Positions 1 through 7,337 of a stretch of DNA of 64,000 nt are shown piece after piece. Position numbers and translations under genes: made by a program. The notes under the pieces were generated by a model, which saw only the letters and a list, made by a program, of their open reading frames with translations, ran no database searches and was not told the origin of the DNA. The stretch's first letter is position 1, and each line of letters begins with the position of its first letter. The stretch is from assembly GCA_016709965.1 (NCBI GenBank), contig JADJLT010000006.1, forward strand, positions 682,001-746,000, in the 5' to 3' direction. The DNA is from Betaproteobacteria bacterium. GTDB taxonomy: Bacteria; Pseudomonadota; Gammaproteobacteria; Burkholderiales; Rhodocyclaceae.

Positions 1-2
1 AC

Positions 3-422
3 ACTGACCGCGCCTTGCTGCCGCGTGACGAGAAGCTGTGGTCGGCCTGGAACTATTTTGCTGGTCGCGGTGAACCCGGCGATCAGCCGGTCGGTGTGTC
101 ATACCTGATCAACAAATTGCAACCTTTGCCCTTCAAGACGCCAGTCGTGGTCACGCTCAACCCGGCACGTGAGCCTGATCCGGCCAAGGTGATTGCCGAG
201 TTCGACTACGCACATCCAATTTTCGATGGCCCGGCGATTGCCGCACAGCAACGGCTGGCTTCGGTGCAGGGCGAAAATGGTATCTGGCTGGCCGGTGCCT
301 GGGGTAGTTACGGCTTCCACGAGGATGGCCTGAAATCTGCGCTCCGCGTGGTCAACGGCATGGGTGTCCGCGCCCCGTGGCAGGGTGAAGCGGTCGCCGC
401 GCGTCAGTTGGAACGTGCCTGA
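3..422 (+). CDS. FAD/NAD(P)-binding amine-oxidase-like protein, C-terminal part (COG2907 type)
   Basis: Only the last 139 codons are inside the window; the frame is open from the first complete codon at position 3 and stops at 420-422. The visible part has the LWSAWNY and PIFDGPAI segments and the GIWLAGAWGSYGFHEDGL flavin-binding end typical of flavin monoamine-oxidase-like proteins of COG2907. Proteins of this group are nearly always followed by a DUF1365 gene and a cyclopropane-fatty-acid-synthase-like gene, as here (7-bp gap to DUF1365). In that setting they are thought to act on membrane fatty acyl chains. The substrate is not shown by the sequence. Identity as the C-terminus of this family is fairly sure; the enzymatic role is inference from neighbours. 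Confidence 0.8.
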   Translation, partial: TDRALLPRDEKLWSAWNYFAGRGEPGDQPVGVSYLINKLQPLPFKTPVVVTLNPAREPDPAKVIAEFDYAHPIFDGPAIAAQQRLASVQGENGIWLAGAWGSYGFHEDGLKSALRVVNGMGVRAPWQGEAVAARQLERA

Positions 423-429
423 GGCTGCC

Positions 430-1458
430 ATGAACAAGCCGCGAATTTTCCTCGGCAACGTGATGCACCGGCGGCTACGGCCGGCCGTCAATGCGTTTGT
501 CTATCCGGTCTTCTACATTCAGTTGCCGGTACGACATCCGGAATTGGCAAATTGCCCGATTTTTTCGGTTGACCGCAGCAATCTGCTCAGCTTCCGCACC
601 AAGGATCACGGTGCGCGCGATGGTAGTCCGCTATTGCCGTGGATACAGGCCCAACTGCGCCAGCGTGGCCTGCCGGACGATGGTGAAATCACGCTGCAAT
701 GCTTTCCGCGGGTTTTTGGCTACGTCTTCAATCCAGTCAGTTTCTGGTTCTGCCGCAATATCGAGGGGGCGCTAATTGCCGTGCTGGCCGAGGTCAACAA
801 TACCTTCGGCGGCCGCCACAGCTATCTGCTGCACAACGCCGACGGCTCACCCTTGCGCGATGGTCAGGAAATCTGCGCCAGCAAGGAATTCCACGTCTCG
901 CCCTTTAATGAAATCGAAGGCGGTTACCGTTTCCGCTTCCACCTCGATCGCCCGCTTCCGCTGGCCCGCATCGATTACGACGATGCCGAAGGCGAGTTGC
1001 TGCTCACTTCAATTTCCGGAAAGCCGCGCGCCTGGTCTACCGCCGCCTTGCTTGGCGCTTTCCTGAAAATGCCTTTTCTCACCGCCGGCGTGATGTTCCG
1101 CATCCACTGGCAAGCCGTGAAACTCTGGCTGAAAGGGGTGCCATTCCGTGGCGCCCACGTCTCTCAACCCATAGGGCGTATTCACAGCAAGCGGTGGGAC
1201 TGCGTTTGCCGGGACGGGATGGACGCCAAGGCACGAGGCGCTGGGAATGGTTCCTCCATTCCCGAGCCGAGTAACGCCGGCGACCGTCCGCCCCGGCAAA
1301 CCCGAAGGGCAAGGGTCTGGCGGGGCGCATTGCTGCGTTGCCGCTCGCTTGTGCAGATTACGGCACGGCACGACCGGCGCCTGGCACTGCATCCCCGCCA
1401 GACCCTTGCGCAGCCCACCGCTTACTGTGAACACGCCCTAAAGGAACCCACCAAATGA
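430..1458 (+). CDS. DUF1365 family protein with an in-frame transposable-element insertion near its C-terminus
   Basis: The start ATG at 430 lies 7 bp after the flavoprotein stop and opens with MNKPRIFLGNVMHRRLRP, the usual DUF1365 beginning. Family motifs follow: LLSFRTKDHGARDGSPL near residue 60, FGYVFNPVSFWFC near 100 and VNNTFGGRHSYLL near 125. The family partners Cfa-like methyltransferases and COG2907 flavoproteins in lipid modification, with no proven chemistry. The natural protein should be about 253 residues. This one reads 342, because a 269-bp inverted-repeat element (1172-1440) adds 89 codons without a stop at about residues 248-336. The original last residues KEPTK and the overlap of the stop with the next ATG (1455-1458) are kept. 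An internal stretch at 555-583 matches the dispersed repeat. Whether the long tail is tolerated is unknown. Confidence 0.85.
   Translation: MNKPRIFLGNVMHRRLRPAVNAFVYPVFYIQLPVRHPELANCPIFSVDRSNLLSFRTKDHGARDGSPLLPWIQAQLRQRGLPDDGEITLQCFPRVFGYVFNPVSFWFCRNIEGALIAVLAEVNNTFGGRHSYLLHNADGSPLRDGQEICASKEFHVSPFNEIEGGYRFRFHLDRPLPLARIDYDDAEGELLLTSISGKPRAWSTAALLGAFLKMPFLTAGVMFRIHWQAVKLWLKGVPFRGAHVSQPIGRIHSKRWDCVCRDGMDAKARGAGNGSSIPEPSNAGDRPPRQTRRARVWRGALLRCRSLVQITARHDRRLALHPRQTLAQPTAYCEHALKEPTK
555..583 (-). repeat. Dispersed CGGTCAACC-type repeat, copy 1
   Basis: On the minus strand it reads GATTGCTGCGGTCAACCG followed by six A, one base from the consensus, with an AATTT block a few bases further on (minus orientation). 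It lies inside the DUF1365 gene, where it encodes FSVDRSN, residues that fit the family without an obvious length change. Confidence 0.75.
1172..1440. mobile_element. MITE-like element, 269 bp, with 27-bp terminal inverted repeats
   Basis: The left end (TAGGGCGTATTCACAG...) and the reverse complement of the right end (TAGGGCGTGTTCACAG...) match at 25 of 27 bases; the similarity continues a few bases further with a one-base offset. If TA is the duplicated target, the net insertion is 267 bp, exactly 89 codons. No transposase is encoded. The inside holds further self-complementary arms: GGGAATGG/CCATTCCC near 1240-1265 and CAAGGGTCTGGCGGGG near 1310 paired with CCCCGCCAGACCCTTG near 1394. TA duplication would suit a Tc1/mariner-IS630-type transposase acting in trans; that assignment is inference. 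The element forms the C-terminal part of the DUF1365 reading frame. Confidence 0.75.
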
Positions 1459-2636
1459 ACACGATGACTCTGCGCGCTACCGACCAACTCGCCCGCGACA
1501 CCCGTCTGGTCTTCGAATTACTGGAAAAGCTGCAAGGCGGCATGTTGGAAATCCGCTTGCCCGGGGGCGACTGCCGCCTGTTTGGTGACGGCGAGCATGG
1601 TGTCACCCTGCACGTCCACGACGAAGCCATGTTTGGGCAGGTGCTGGCCAAGGGGGACATCGGTCTGACCGAAGCCTACCTGGATGGGCAGTGGGATTCG
1701 CCGGATATTACCGGCCTGATGACGCTGCTGGCGGCTAACCGTGAGCAGTTGAAAAAGGCCGTCTATGGCTCATGGCGCAATCTGCTGGCCGCGCGTGTCC
1801 GCCACTGGCTGAACAGCAACAGCCGCAGCGGCAGCAAGCGCAACATTATGGCGCACTACGATCTGGGCAACGACTTCTACAAACTGTGGCTCGATCCGAG
1901 CATGAGCTATTCCGCCGCGGTCTATCGCGATGCCGATGATGGCTCGCTGGAAGCCGCGCAGCATGCCAAGTACCGCCGGATCCTGAATTGCCTGAAGGCG
2001 ACGGATGGCCAAAAAGTGCTGGAGATCGGCTGCGGTTGGGGTGGCTTTGCCGAAATGGCGGTGCAGCACGGCTTGAAGACGACCGGTCTGACCCTGTCGC
2101 CAGCCCAGCTGGATTGGGCGCAAAAGCGCGTTCCCGCTGCCGACCTGCGTTTGCAGGATTACCGCGATCTCAACGAACAGTTCGACCACGTCGTCTCCAT
2201 CGAAATGTTCGAAGCCGTCGGTGAACGCTGGTGGCCAACCTACTTCAAAACCCTGGCCAAGGCCCTGAAACCGGGCGGCAAGGCCGTGGTGCAGAGCATT
2301 ACCATTCGCGACGACATTTTTCCGGAGTACCGGCGCAGCACCGATTTCATCCAGCAATACATCTTCCCCGGCGGCATGCTGCCATCGCGTGCCGCCTTCC
2401 GTGCAGCAGCGGCGAAGCAGGGCCTGGTCGTTCGCGAAGAGTATGCCTTTGGTCGCGACTACGCCCGCACGCTGGCCGAATGGCGCCATGCCTTCGAGGT
2501 ACGTTGGCCCGACATTCAGAAACTCGGTTTTGACGAACCCTTCCGCCGCCTGTGGCGCATGTATCTCTGCTACTGCGAGGCCGGCTTCCTGGCCGGAAAT
2601 ATCGATGTGGTCCAGTTTGAACTCGCGCATCGCTAA
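1455..2636 (+). CDS. cfa: Cyclopropane-fatty-acyl-phospholipid synthase-family SAM methyltransferase
   Basis: A 393-residue protein of the Cfa/mycolic-acid-cyclase family, which uses S-adenosylmethionine to methylate or cyclopropanate double bonds of membrane phospholipid acyl chains. The SAM site is VLEIGCGWGGFAEMA (about residues 190-204), preceded by the family signature MAHYDLGNDFYKLWLD (about 132-147) and followed by VSIEMFEAVGE and the FPGGMLPS segment near 300. The start ATG overlaps the stop of the DUF1365 gene, so the two are translationally coupled. In Pseudomonas and Rhodobacter, related gene sets (Cfa-like protein, DUF1365, flavin amine oxidase) are induced by light or singlet oxygen and make modified, including furan, fatty acids. 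The gene here may therefore be a ufaM-type paralogue rather than the housekeeping cfa. Confidence 0.9.
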   Translation: MNTMTLRATDQLARDTRLVFELLEKLQGGMLEIRLPGGDCRLFGDGEHGVTLHVHDEAMFGQVLAKGDIGLTEAYLDGQWDSPDITGLMTLLAANREQLKKAVYGSWRNLLAARVRHWLNSNSRSGSKRNIMAHYDLGNDFYKLWLDPSMSYSAAVYRDADDGSLEAAQHAKYRRILNCLKATDGQKVLEIGCGWGGFAEMAVQHGLKTTGLTLSPAQLDWAQKRVPAADLRLQDYRDLNEQFDHVVSIEMFEAVGERWWPTYFKTLAKALKPGGKAVVQSITIRDDIFPEYRRSTDFIQQYIFPGGMLPSRAAFRAAAAKQGLVVREEYAFGRDYARTLAEWRHAFEVRWPDIQKLGFDEPFRRLWRMYLCYCEAGFLAGNIDVVQFELAHR

Positions 2637-2662
2637 GCGGGTGGCCCGCGGGGCTTGGAATA

Positions 2663-2700
2663 GCGATTCCCGCGGTCAACCGGAAAAATCGGCCAAAAAT
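2663..2700 (+). repeat. Dispersed CGGTCAACCGGAAAAA repeat, copy 2
   Basis: An exact copy of the 16-base core with GATTCCCG before it and an AAAAAT block after it. It fills the 67-bp gap between the cfa-like gene and the next gene and ends immediately before the chosen start ATG (2704), so it lies where the next gene's ribosome-binding site should be. Confidence 0.85.
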
Positions 2701-2703
2701 GAA

Positions 2704-3204
2704 ATGTTTCGGACGGTTCGTCGCCGCCTGCTGCTTGGCCTGGCGGCACTCCCGTTTGCCGCCTTCGCCAATACCGACCCGACGACTGGTCTGAAGCGTT
2801 GGGGCAACGGAGAGTTTCGTCGCTTCGGTTTCCTGGTCTATGAAGCGACCTTGTGGGCTCGCGATGATCCGCAAAGACCGCCGCTCGCTCTGCGTCTGGA
2901 CTACAAGCGGACAATCGCCGGTGCCGCGATTGCCGAGGCCAGCGTCAAGGAAATGCGTGCGCTCGGTGCCGACGAAGGTGTGCTGAAGCGTTGGGGTGAG
3001 CAGATGACGCGGCTGTTTCCCGATGTCAAAACGGGCGACTACATCATTGGTCAGTATCGGCCGGAGGGCGCCAGTTTTTATTTCAATGGGCGGTTGCTGG
3101 GTAGCGTCGATGATACGGGCTTTGCCCGCGCCTTCTTTGGTATCTGGCTGGATGCCAGGACCAGCGCCCCGGATTTGCGGGCAGCATTGTTGAAGCGCTC
3201 GTGA
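2704..3204 (+). CDS. Chalcone isomerase-like domain protein, secreted
   Basis: 166 residues beginning with a signal peptide (MFRTVRRRLLLGLAALPFAAFA, cleavage after AFA near residue 22). The rest carries the chalcone-isomerase-like fold signature: GEFRRFGFLVYEATLWARDD, LRLDYKRTIAG, and GQYRPEGASFYFNGRLLG near the end. Bacterial proteins of this type are periplasmic and are not known to be isomerases; many occur in exactly this fatty-acid gene cluster. An in-frame ATG at 2389 lies deep in the preceding gene, so 2704, with its signal peptide, is the better start. A dispersed repeat occupies the sequence just upstream. Function is unknown beyond the operon link to lipid modification. Confidence 0.8.
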   Translation: MFRTVRRRLLLGLAALPFAAFANTDPTTGLKRWGNGEFRRFGFLVYEATLWARDDPQRPPLALRLDYKRTIAGAAIAEASVKEMRALGADEGVLKRWGEQMTRLFPDVKTGDYIIGQYRPEGASFYFNGRLLGSVDDTGFARAFFGIWLDARTSAPDLRAALLKRS

Positions 3205-3376
3205 TGAAAGGTGTTCGCCTTTCCTCAACCTTTTCTTCCGCACTTGATGCGCGGGAGTACTTTTTTTTGGCCATACACAAGAAACTACGCCCGCCACCAA
3301 GCCCGAACTCCCTGCATTCTGAGAGAACGCAGTTTCATTTCTGCACCCTTGCCAGCGCGGCATCACACCAAACAAA

Positions 3377-4594
3377 ATGAACACAGGCCGCGTCCTCGCC
3401 TACGGCGTCCTCGGTTTGCCACTCGCTTTCGCGGCGCTCCCCATCTACGTCCACGTCCCGCATTTTTACGCCGAAACCGCCGGCATGGAACTGGCCATGC
3501 TTGGCGTCATCCTGCTCGGCGCCCGTTTGCTTGATGCCGGAATCGACCCCTGGCTGGGCTGGCTGGCGGATCGTGTGTCACGGCCCCACATGTTGGCGAT
3601 TGCCTTGCTGCCCTTCGCGCTGGGCTTTGTTGCGCTGCTGAATCCGCCGGTAAAACACGCGGCGATCTGGTTGCTCGGCTCGCTGGCACTGACTTACCTC
3701 GGCTTCTCGGCGGCCAGCGTTGCCTATCAGGCTTGGGGGGCGGATATCGGTGTTGATTCGGGCCTTAGAACCCGGTTGACCGCCGCCAGAGAAGGCTTTG
3801 GCCTGCTCGGTGTCGTTCTCGCAGCGGCCTTGCCGACTGTGCTGGCGGCAAACCTCAGTGAAGGCATCACCCGCCTGAGCTGGATATTGCCACCGCTATT
3901 GCTTATCGCTGCCGCGACCACCTTCAGCCAGGTTGGCGTCGGCAAGCCGCTGCTCGCTGCCAGCCAGCCGTTGCTGCCTAGCCTGCGCCGGGTTTTTGCC
4001 GATATCGCTTTCCGCCGCCTGCTCATCGTGTTTGTTGCCAACGGCATTGCCGCTGCGCTACCGGCCACACTTTTCCTGTTTTTCGTGGCGGACGTGTTGC
4101 AAGCGGAGTCCGCCAGCGGCCCACTGCTCGCGCTCTATTTCGTGGCCGGGGCGGCGTCATTGCCGCTTTGGGTCGGACTCTCTGCCCGGCGTGGGCGGGT
4201 CTTTGCATGGTTGGTGGCCATGGTGGTTTCCATGCTTGCTTTCGCCGGCGCCAGTTTGCTTGGCGGCGGCGATGTCTGGGCATTCGCCGCCATCTGCATT
4301 GCTTCCGGTCTGGCGCTGGGTGCCGACCTCGCCTTGCCGGCAGCCATTGCAGCCGACCTGGGCGAACGCCAGGGGCAGGCCGGTGCCTGCTTTGGTGTCT
4401 GGAATTTTGTTGCCAAACTCAACCTGGCGCTCGCCGCCGGGCTTTCACTACCTTTGCTCGGTGCGCTCGGCTATGTGCCGGGCGGCAGCACCGGCTTACC
4501 GGCCCTGACTTTTGCCTACGCGCTATTGCCGCTTGCCTTCAAGGCGCTGGCTGGCGGGTTGCTCTGGCGCTGGCGCCATTCACTGGAGATCTGA
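3377..4594 (+). CDS. MFS transporter (GPH/MelB-like)
   Basis: 405 residues, almost entirely hydrophobic, with about 12 membrane segments. The loop after helix 2 reads DAGIDPWLGWLADR, the variant of the MFS signature found in the glycoside-pentoside-hexuronide (GPH/MelB) branch. A second conserved loop RTRLTAAREGFGLLG follows helix 4. Members of this group sit in the COG2907/DUF1365/Cfa cluster, so it may move a lipid-related molecule; the substrate cannot be read from sequence. It follows the chalcone-isomerase-like gene after a 172-bp gap with no clear terminator and is followed 2 bp later by the DUF3833 lipoprotein gene, so these two are co-transcribed. Confidence 0.85.
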   Translation: MNTGRVLAYGVLGLPLAFAALPIYVHVPHFYAETAGMELAMLGVILLGARLLDAGIDPWLGWLADRVSRPHMLAIALLPFALGFVALLNPPVKHAAIWLLGSLALTYLGFSAASVAYQAWGADIGVDSGLRTRLTAAREGFGLLGVVLAAALPTVLAANLSEGITRLSWILPPLLLIAAATTFSQVGVGKPLLAASQPLLPSLRRVFADIAFRRLLIVFVANGIAAALPATLFLFFVADVLQAESASGPLLALYFVAGAASLPLWVGLSARRGRVFAWLVAMVVSMLAFAGASLLGGGDVWAFAAICIASGLALGADLALPAAIAADLGERQGQAGACFGVWNFVAKLNLALAAGLSLPLLGALGYVPGGSTGLPALTFAYALLPLAFKALAGGLLWRWRHSLEI

Positions 4595-4596
4595 CC

Positions 4597-5118
4597 ATGA
4601 AACTCTTGCTCACTGCTGCTTTGACCTTGGGGATAGCGGGTTGCGCTTCGACGGGTGTCGAACAATATCGGGCCGAGCAGCCAACGCTCGATATCAAAAA
4701 TTATCTCAACGGTACGCTGGATGCGTGGGGGATGTTCCAGGGGCGATCCGGCGAAGTCAAAAAGCGCTTCCATGTCGTCATTGACGCCAAGTGGACCGGC
4801 GATACCGGCGTTCTTGATGAGAACTTCAAGTGGTCCGACGGCACGACCTCGCGCCGTGTTTGGACGCTGACCAAGCAGGCTGATGGCAGTTTCCGCGGCA
4901 GGGCAGATGATGTTGTCGGCGAGGCTATCGGCGAAGTTTCCGGCAATGCGCTGCGTTGGCGCTACGTGCTGGCGCTGCCAGTGGACGGCAAGGTTTACAA
5001 CGTTGATTTTGACGACTGGATGTTCCTGATGGACGACAAGGTAATGATGAACCGTTCCTACATGTCGAAATGGGGCTTCAATTTGGGCGAAGTGACGTTG
5101 ACCTTCGCGAAACGCTAA
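4597..5118 (+). CDS. DUF3833 family lipoprotein
   Basis: 173 residues starting MKLLLTAALTLGIAGCAST, with a lipobox (IAGC, Cys17) that predicts a lipid-anchored protein, probably in the outer membrane. The body matches the DUF3833 pattern: YLNGTLDAWGMFQGRSGEVKKRF, a beta-rich middle and a final YMSKWGFNLGEVTLTF. The family is known only from this type of operon and has no assigned activity. The start ATG is 2 bp after the MFS stop. The segment from 4597 gives the lipoprotein signal, whereas the longer open frame upstream is out of frame with the MFS gene and is not real. Confidence 0.85.
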   Translation: MKLLLTAALTLGIAGCASTGVEQYRAEQPTLDIKNYLNGTLDAWGMFQGRSGEVKKRFHVVIDAKWTGDTGVLDENFKWSDGTTSRRVWTLTKQADGSFRGRADDVVGEAIGEVSGNALRWRYVLALPVDGKVYNVDFDDWMFLMDDKVMMNRSYMSKWGFNLGEVTLTFAKR

Positions 5119-5129
5119 GGGCGGCGCCC

Positions 5130-5891
5130 ATGTCTTCGAACCCGAAAATCATTGACTGGCAGGGCAAGCGGGTCTGGCTGGTTGGCGCCTCCAGCGGTAT
5201 CGGCGCTGCCGTTGCCCATGAGCTGGCAGGGCGTGGTGCCCGGCTGGCGCTGTCGGCTCGCCGCCCCGACAAGCTTCAGGCGCTGGCGATTGCCGACGCG
5301 CTGATTCTGCCTTGCGATGCGACCGATTCCGGCAGCTTGGCCACAGCCCGGCAGTCCCTCATCGACCAATGGGCAGGGATCGATCTGGTCATTTATCTGG
5401 CCGGCGATTACGTGCCGATGCGCGCTGACAGCTTTGATCTTTCCATCGCCGAGAAAGTGGTCGAGATCAATTTCAATGGCGCCATGCGTCTTGCCGCGAC
5501 GGTACTGCCGGATCTGAAAGCAGGCGGTGGCATTGCGTTTGTGGCCAGTGTCGCTGGCTATCGCGGCCTGCCCAAGGCGCTGGCTTATGGGCCGGGCAAG
5601 GCGGCGTTGATTCATTTTGCCGAAGTGCTGCATCTCGATCTGACGCCCAAAGGCATCGGTGTCTGGGTAATCAATCCGGGCTTTGTCGCAACGCCACTGA
5701 CTGCAAAAAACGATTTCACCATGCCGGCGCTGCTCACCCCGGAACAGGCGGCGATTGCCACGGTCGACGGCTTTAAATCGGCAAAATTCGAAATTCACTT
5801 TCCCAAGCGATTTACCTGCGTCATGAAACTCTTTGCGTTGCTGCCCTACCGCTGGTATTTCCCCTTGATTCGCCGCTTTACCGGAGGCTGA
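5130..5891 (+). CDS. Short-chain dehydrogenase/reductase (SDR)
   Basis: 253 residues with the classical SDR layout: the nucleotide-binding motif VWLVGASSGIGAAVA at residues 14-28, an acidic DATD loop, the VIYLAGDY segment, a catalytic Ser in VASVAGYRG and the Tyr-x3-Lys pair in AYGPGKAALIHF. It should bind NAD(P)H and reduce or oxidise a hydroxyl or keto group. The tail FALLPYRWYFPLIRRFTGG is hydrophobic and basic and may touch the membrane. It lies 11 bp downstream of the DUF3833 gene and 1 bp upstream of the NTF2-like gene. The substrate is unknown; operon context suggests a lipid or a lipid-derived aldehyde or ketone. Confidence 0.88.
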   Translation: MSSNPKIIDWQGKRVWLVGASSGIGAAVAHELAGRGARLALSARRPDKLQALAIADALILPCDATDSGSLATARQSLIDQWAGIDLVIYLAGDYVPMRADSFDLSIAEKVVEINFNGAMRLAATVLPDLKAGGGIAFVASVAGYRGLPKALAYGPGKAALIHFAEVLHLDLTPKGIGVWVINPGFVATPLTAKNDFTMPALLTPEQAAIATVDGFKSAKFEIHFPKRFTCVMKLFALLPYRWYFPLIRRFTGG

Positions 5892-5892
5892 G

Positions 5893-6315
5893 ATGACCCT
5901 CGACGACCTGGTTGTTTTCTACAATGAATTCTCGCCGGCGAGTGTTGCGCGCTTTCCTGAGTTTTACAGCGACAATGCCTATTTCAAGGACCCGTTCAAT
6001 GAAGTCCGCGGCCTGCCCGCCATTCAGCGGATTTTTACCCACATGTTCGGGCAAGTGGCCGAGCCACGTTTTGTTGTTACCGAAAAAGTGGTCGATGCCA
6101 ACGGCGCCATGCTGGTCTGGGAGTTTTACTATCGGGTGCGTTTGTGGGGCAAGGGCGAGGCGCAAGTCATGCGCGGCGTCTCACACCTCAAGTTCGATCC
6201 GGATGGCAAGGTCAATTACCACCGCGATTACTGGGATGCCGCCGAAGAGCTGTACATGAAGCTGCCGGCCATCGGCACGCTGATGCGTGGCTTGCGACGA
6301 ATGCTGGCGGCCTGA
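5893..6315 (+). CDS. NTF2-like / SnoaL-type protein
   Basis: 140 residues with the cone-shaped NTF2-like fold pattern: VVFYNEFSPASVARFPEFYSD, FKDPFNEVRGLPAIQRIF, LVWEFYYRVRLWGKG and the closing HRDYWDAAEELYMKLP. This subfamily is the usual last member of the SDR/DUF1365/Cfa cluster. NTF2-like proteins bind small hydrophobic ligands or act as cyclases or isomerases; no catalytic residue can be named here. The start follows the SDR stop by 1 bp (GGAGGCTGAG before the ATG gives a good ribosome-binding site). The operon ends here at a strong hairpin (6344-6372). Confidence 0.82.
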   Translation: MTLDDLVVFYNEFSPASVARFPEFYSDNAYFKDPFNEVRGLPAIQRIFTHMFGQVAEPRFVVTEKVVDANGAMLVWEFYYRVRLWGKGEAQVMRGVSHLKFDPDGKVNYHRDYWDAAEELYMKLPAIGTLMRGLRRMLAA

Positions 6316-6343
6316 GTGATGGCGAGCTGCTGGAGAAGCACGT

Positions 6344-6372
6344 AAAAAAGCCCGCATCACTGCGGGCTTTTT
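6344..6372. terminator. Bidirectional rho-independent terminator
   Basis: AAAAAAGCCCGCA, a 4-base loop and TGCGGGCTTTTT form an 8-bp GC-rich stem flanked by an A-run and a T-run. It lies between the convergent NTF2-like and phasin genes and can end both transcripts. Confidence 0.9.
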
Positions 6373-6392
6373 GTTTCAGCGGAGGCTGAGAA

Positions 6393-6932
6393 TTACTTGG
6401 CGGCCTTCTTGACAGCCTTGGTCGTGGCGCTGGTAGCAGCAGCAACGTTGTTCTGGGCCAGCTCGGTCACTTGCTTGGCGGTCTTGCGCATGTTGTCGAA
6501 AGCCGAGGTAGCAGCAGCGATGGCGCTTTGGACGGCGGCGACAGCAACGTCAGAACCGGCCGGTGCAGACTTGGCAGCCTTTTCCAGCATGTCAGCAACA
6601 GACTTCTGGAAGTCGCCGAATTGAGCTTCAACCATCTTGGCCAGTTGTTCCTGGGTTTCGGTAGAGATTTCGTAGACCGACTTGGAGTAAGCGACAACCT
6701 TATCAACGCTCGGCTGGGCCAGCGAAGCCTGGATGGACAGGGCTTCTTGCGGATCCTTGGCGCTCATCAGAGCCTTGGCGTTGGAGACGGAATCTTCCAG
6801 AACCGAGCGGGCGGTTTCCAGGTTCAGGGTGGCGATACGCTCAGCAGAAGCAAGGGCGGTATTGGCAACGGACAACAGGGAATCGACAGCAGCCTTGTTA
6901 GCGGCGGCGAACTGCTCGGGATTGATAGACAT
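6393..6932 (-). CDS. phaP: Phasin (PHA granule-associated protein)
   Basis: 179 residues, helical and rich in Ala, Lys and Val, starting MSINPEQFAAANKAAVDSLL, the hallmark beginning of betaproteobacterial phasins. The middle has AQPSVDKVVAYSKSVYEI, also family-typical, and the end is an Ala/Lys-rich tail (ATKAVKKAAK) like that of DNA- or granule-binding phasins. Phasins coat polyhydroxyalkanoate granules and control their number and size. The ribosome-binding site AAAGGAGCG precedes the start. The gene is alone, ended by the shared terminator at 6344-6372. Expression is normally controlled by the PHA-sensing repressor PhaR; a possible site in the upstream gap is listed separately. Confidence 0.93.
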   Translation of the reverse strand: MSINPEQFAAANKAAVDSLLSVANTALASAERIATLNLETARSVLEDSVSNAKALMSAKDPQEALSIQASLAQPSVDKVVAYSKSVYEISTETQEQLAKMVEAQFGDFQKSVADMLEKAAKSAPAGSDVAVAAVQSAIAAATSAFDNMRKTAKQVTELAQNNVAAATSATTKAVKKAAK

Positions 6933-7337
6933 CGGACGCTCCTTTAGGGTTTAAATAAAAGTGACAACGAATGCATTGTAACAGTAAATCTCACAAATTG
7001 CTGCGGTGCACCATAAGATTTTTCTGACTTAGATCAACATGTTAGCGTTTAAATATCAAAACAGTCGTTTCAAACAATGATTGATGACTTTCGTGATATC
7101 TCGAGTTTTGCTACTAAATGTTGCGAAACTCCTTGTGCGAGCGTGGTCTTACCAATTTGATATTGTGCACCATCGGGGTGCGTTTTAATAGTCTGATTGT
7201 CAGCTTTCTTACGTTGTAAATTTGCAACACGTTGGGCCGGCAGTGGTGGGTTCCGGTTCCTGATTGGTTTTGGTGCGGGGTGATAGAATCCGCCCGGCTT
7301 TGGCACTTGCTACTTTTTTCTCCCTGATCGGACCGTT
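6933..7337. other. 405-bp divergent intergenic region upstream of phasin and flavoprotein genes
   Basis: This AT-rich gap separates the divergent phasin and BaiN-like genes and must hold both promoters. Two copies of GTGCACCAT are present (7006-7014 and 7165-7173), the first inside TTGCTGCGGTGCACC, which is rich in the TGC/GCA steps seen at PhaR-type sites. No small gene or RNA was recognised. Confidence 0.45.

Noticed and set aside
3770..3790. GGTTGACCGCCG in the MFS gene, resembling the dispersed repeat
   Set aside because: It lacks the A-run and flanks and encodes the conserved RTRLTAAR motif of the family; chance match.
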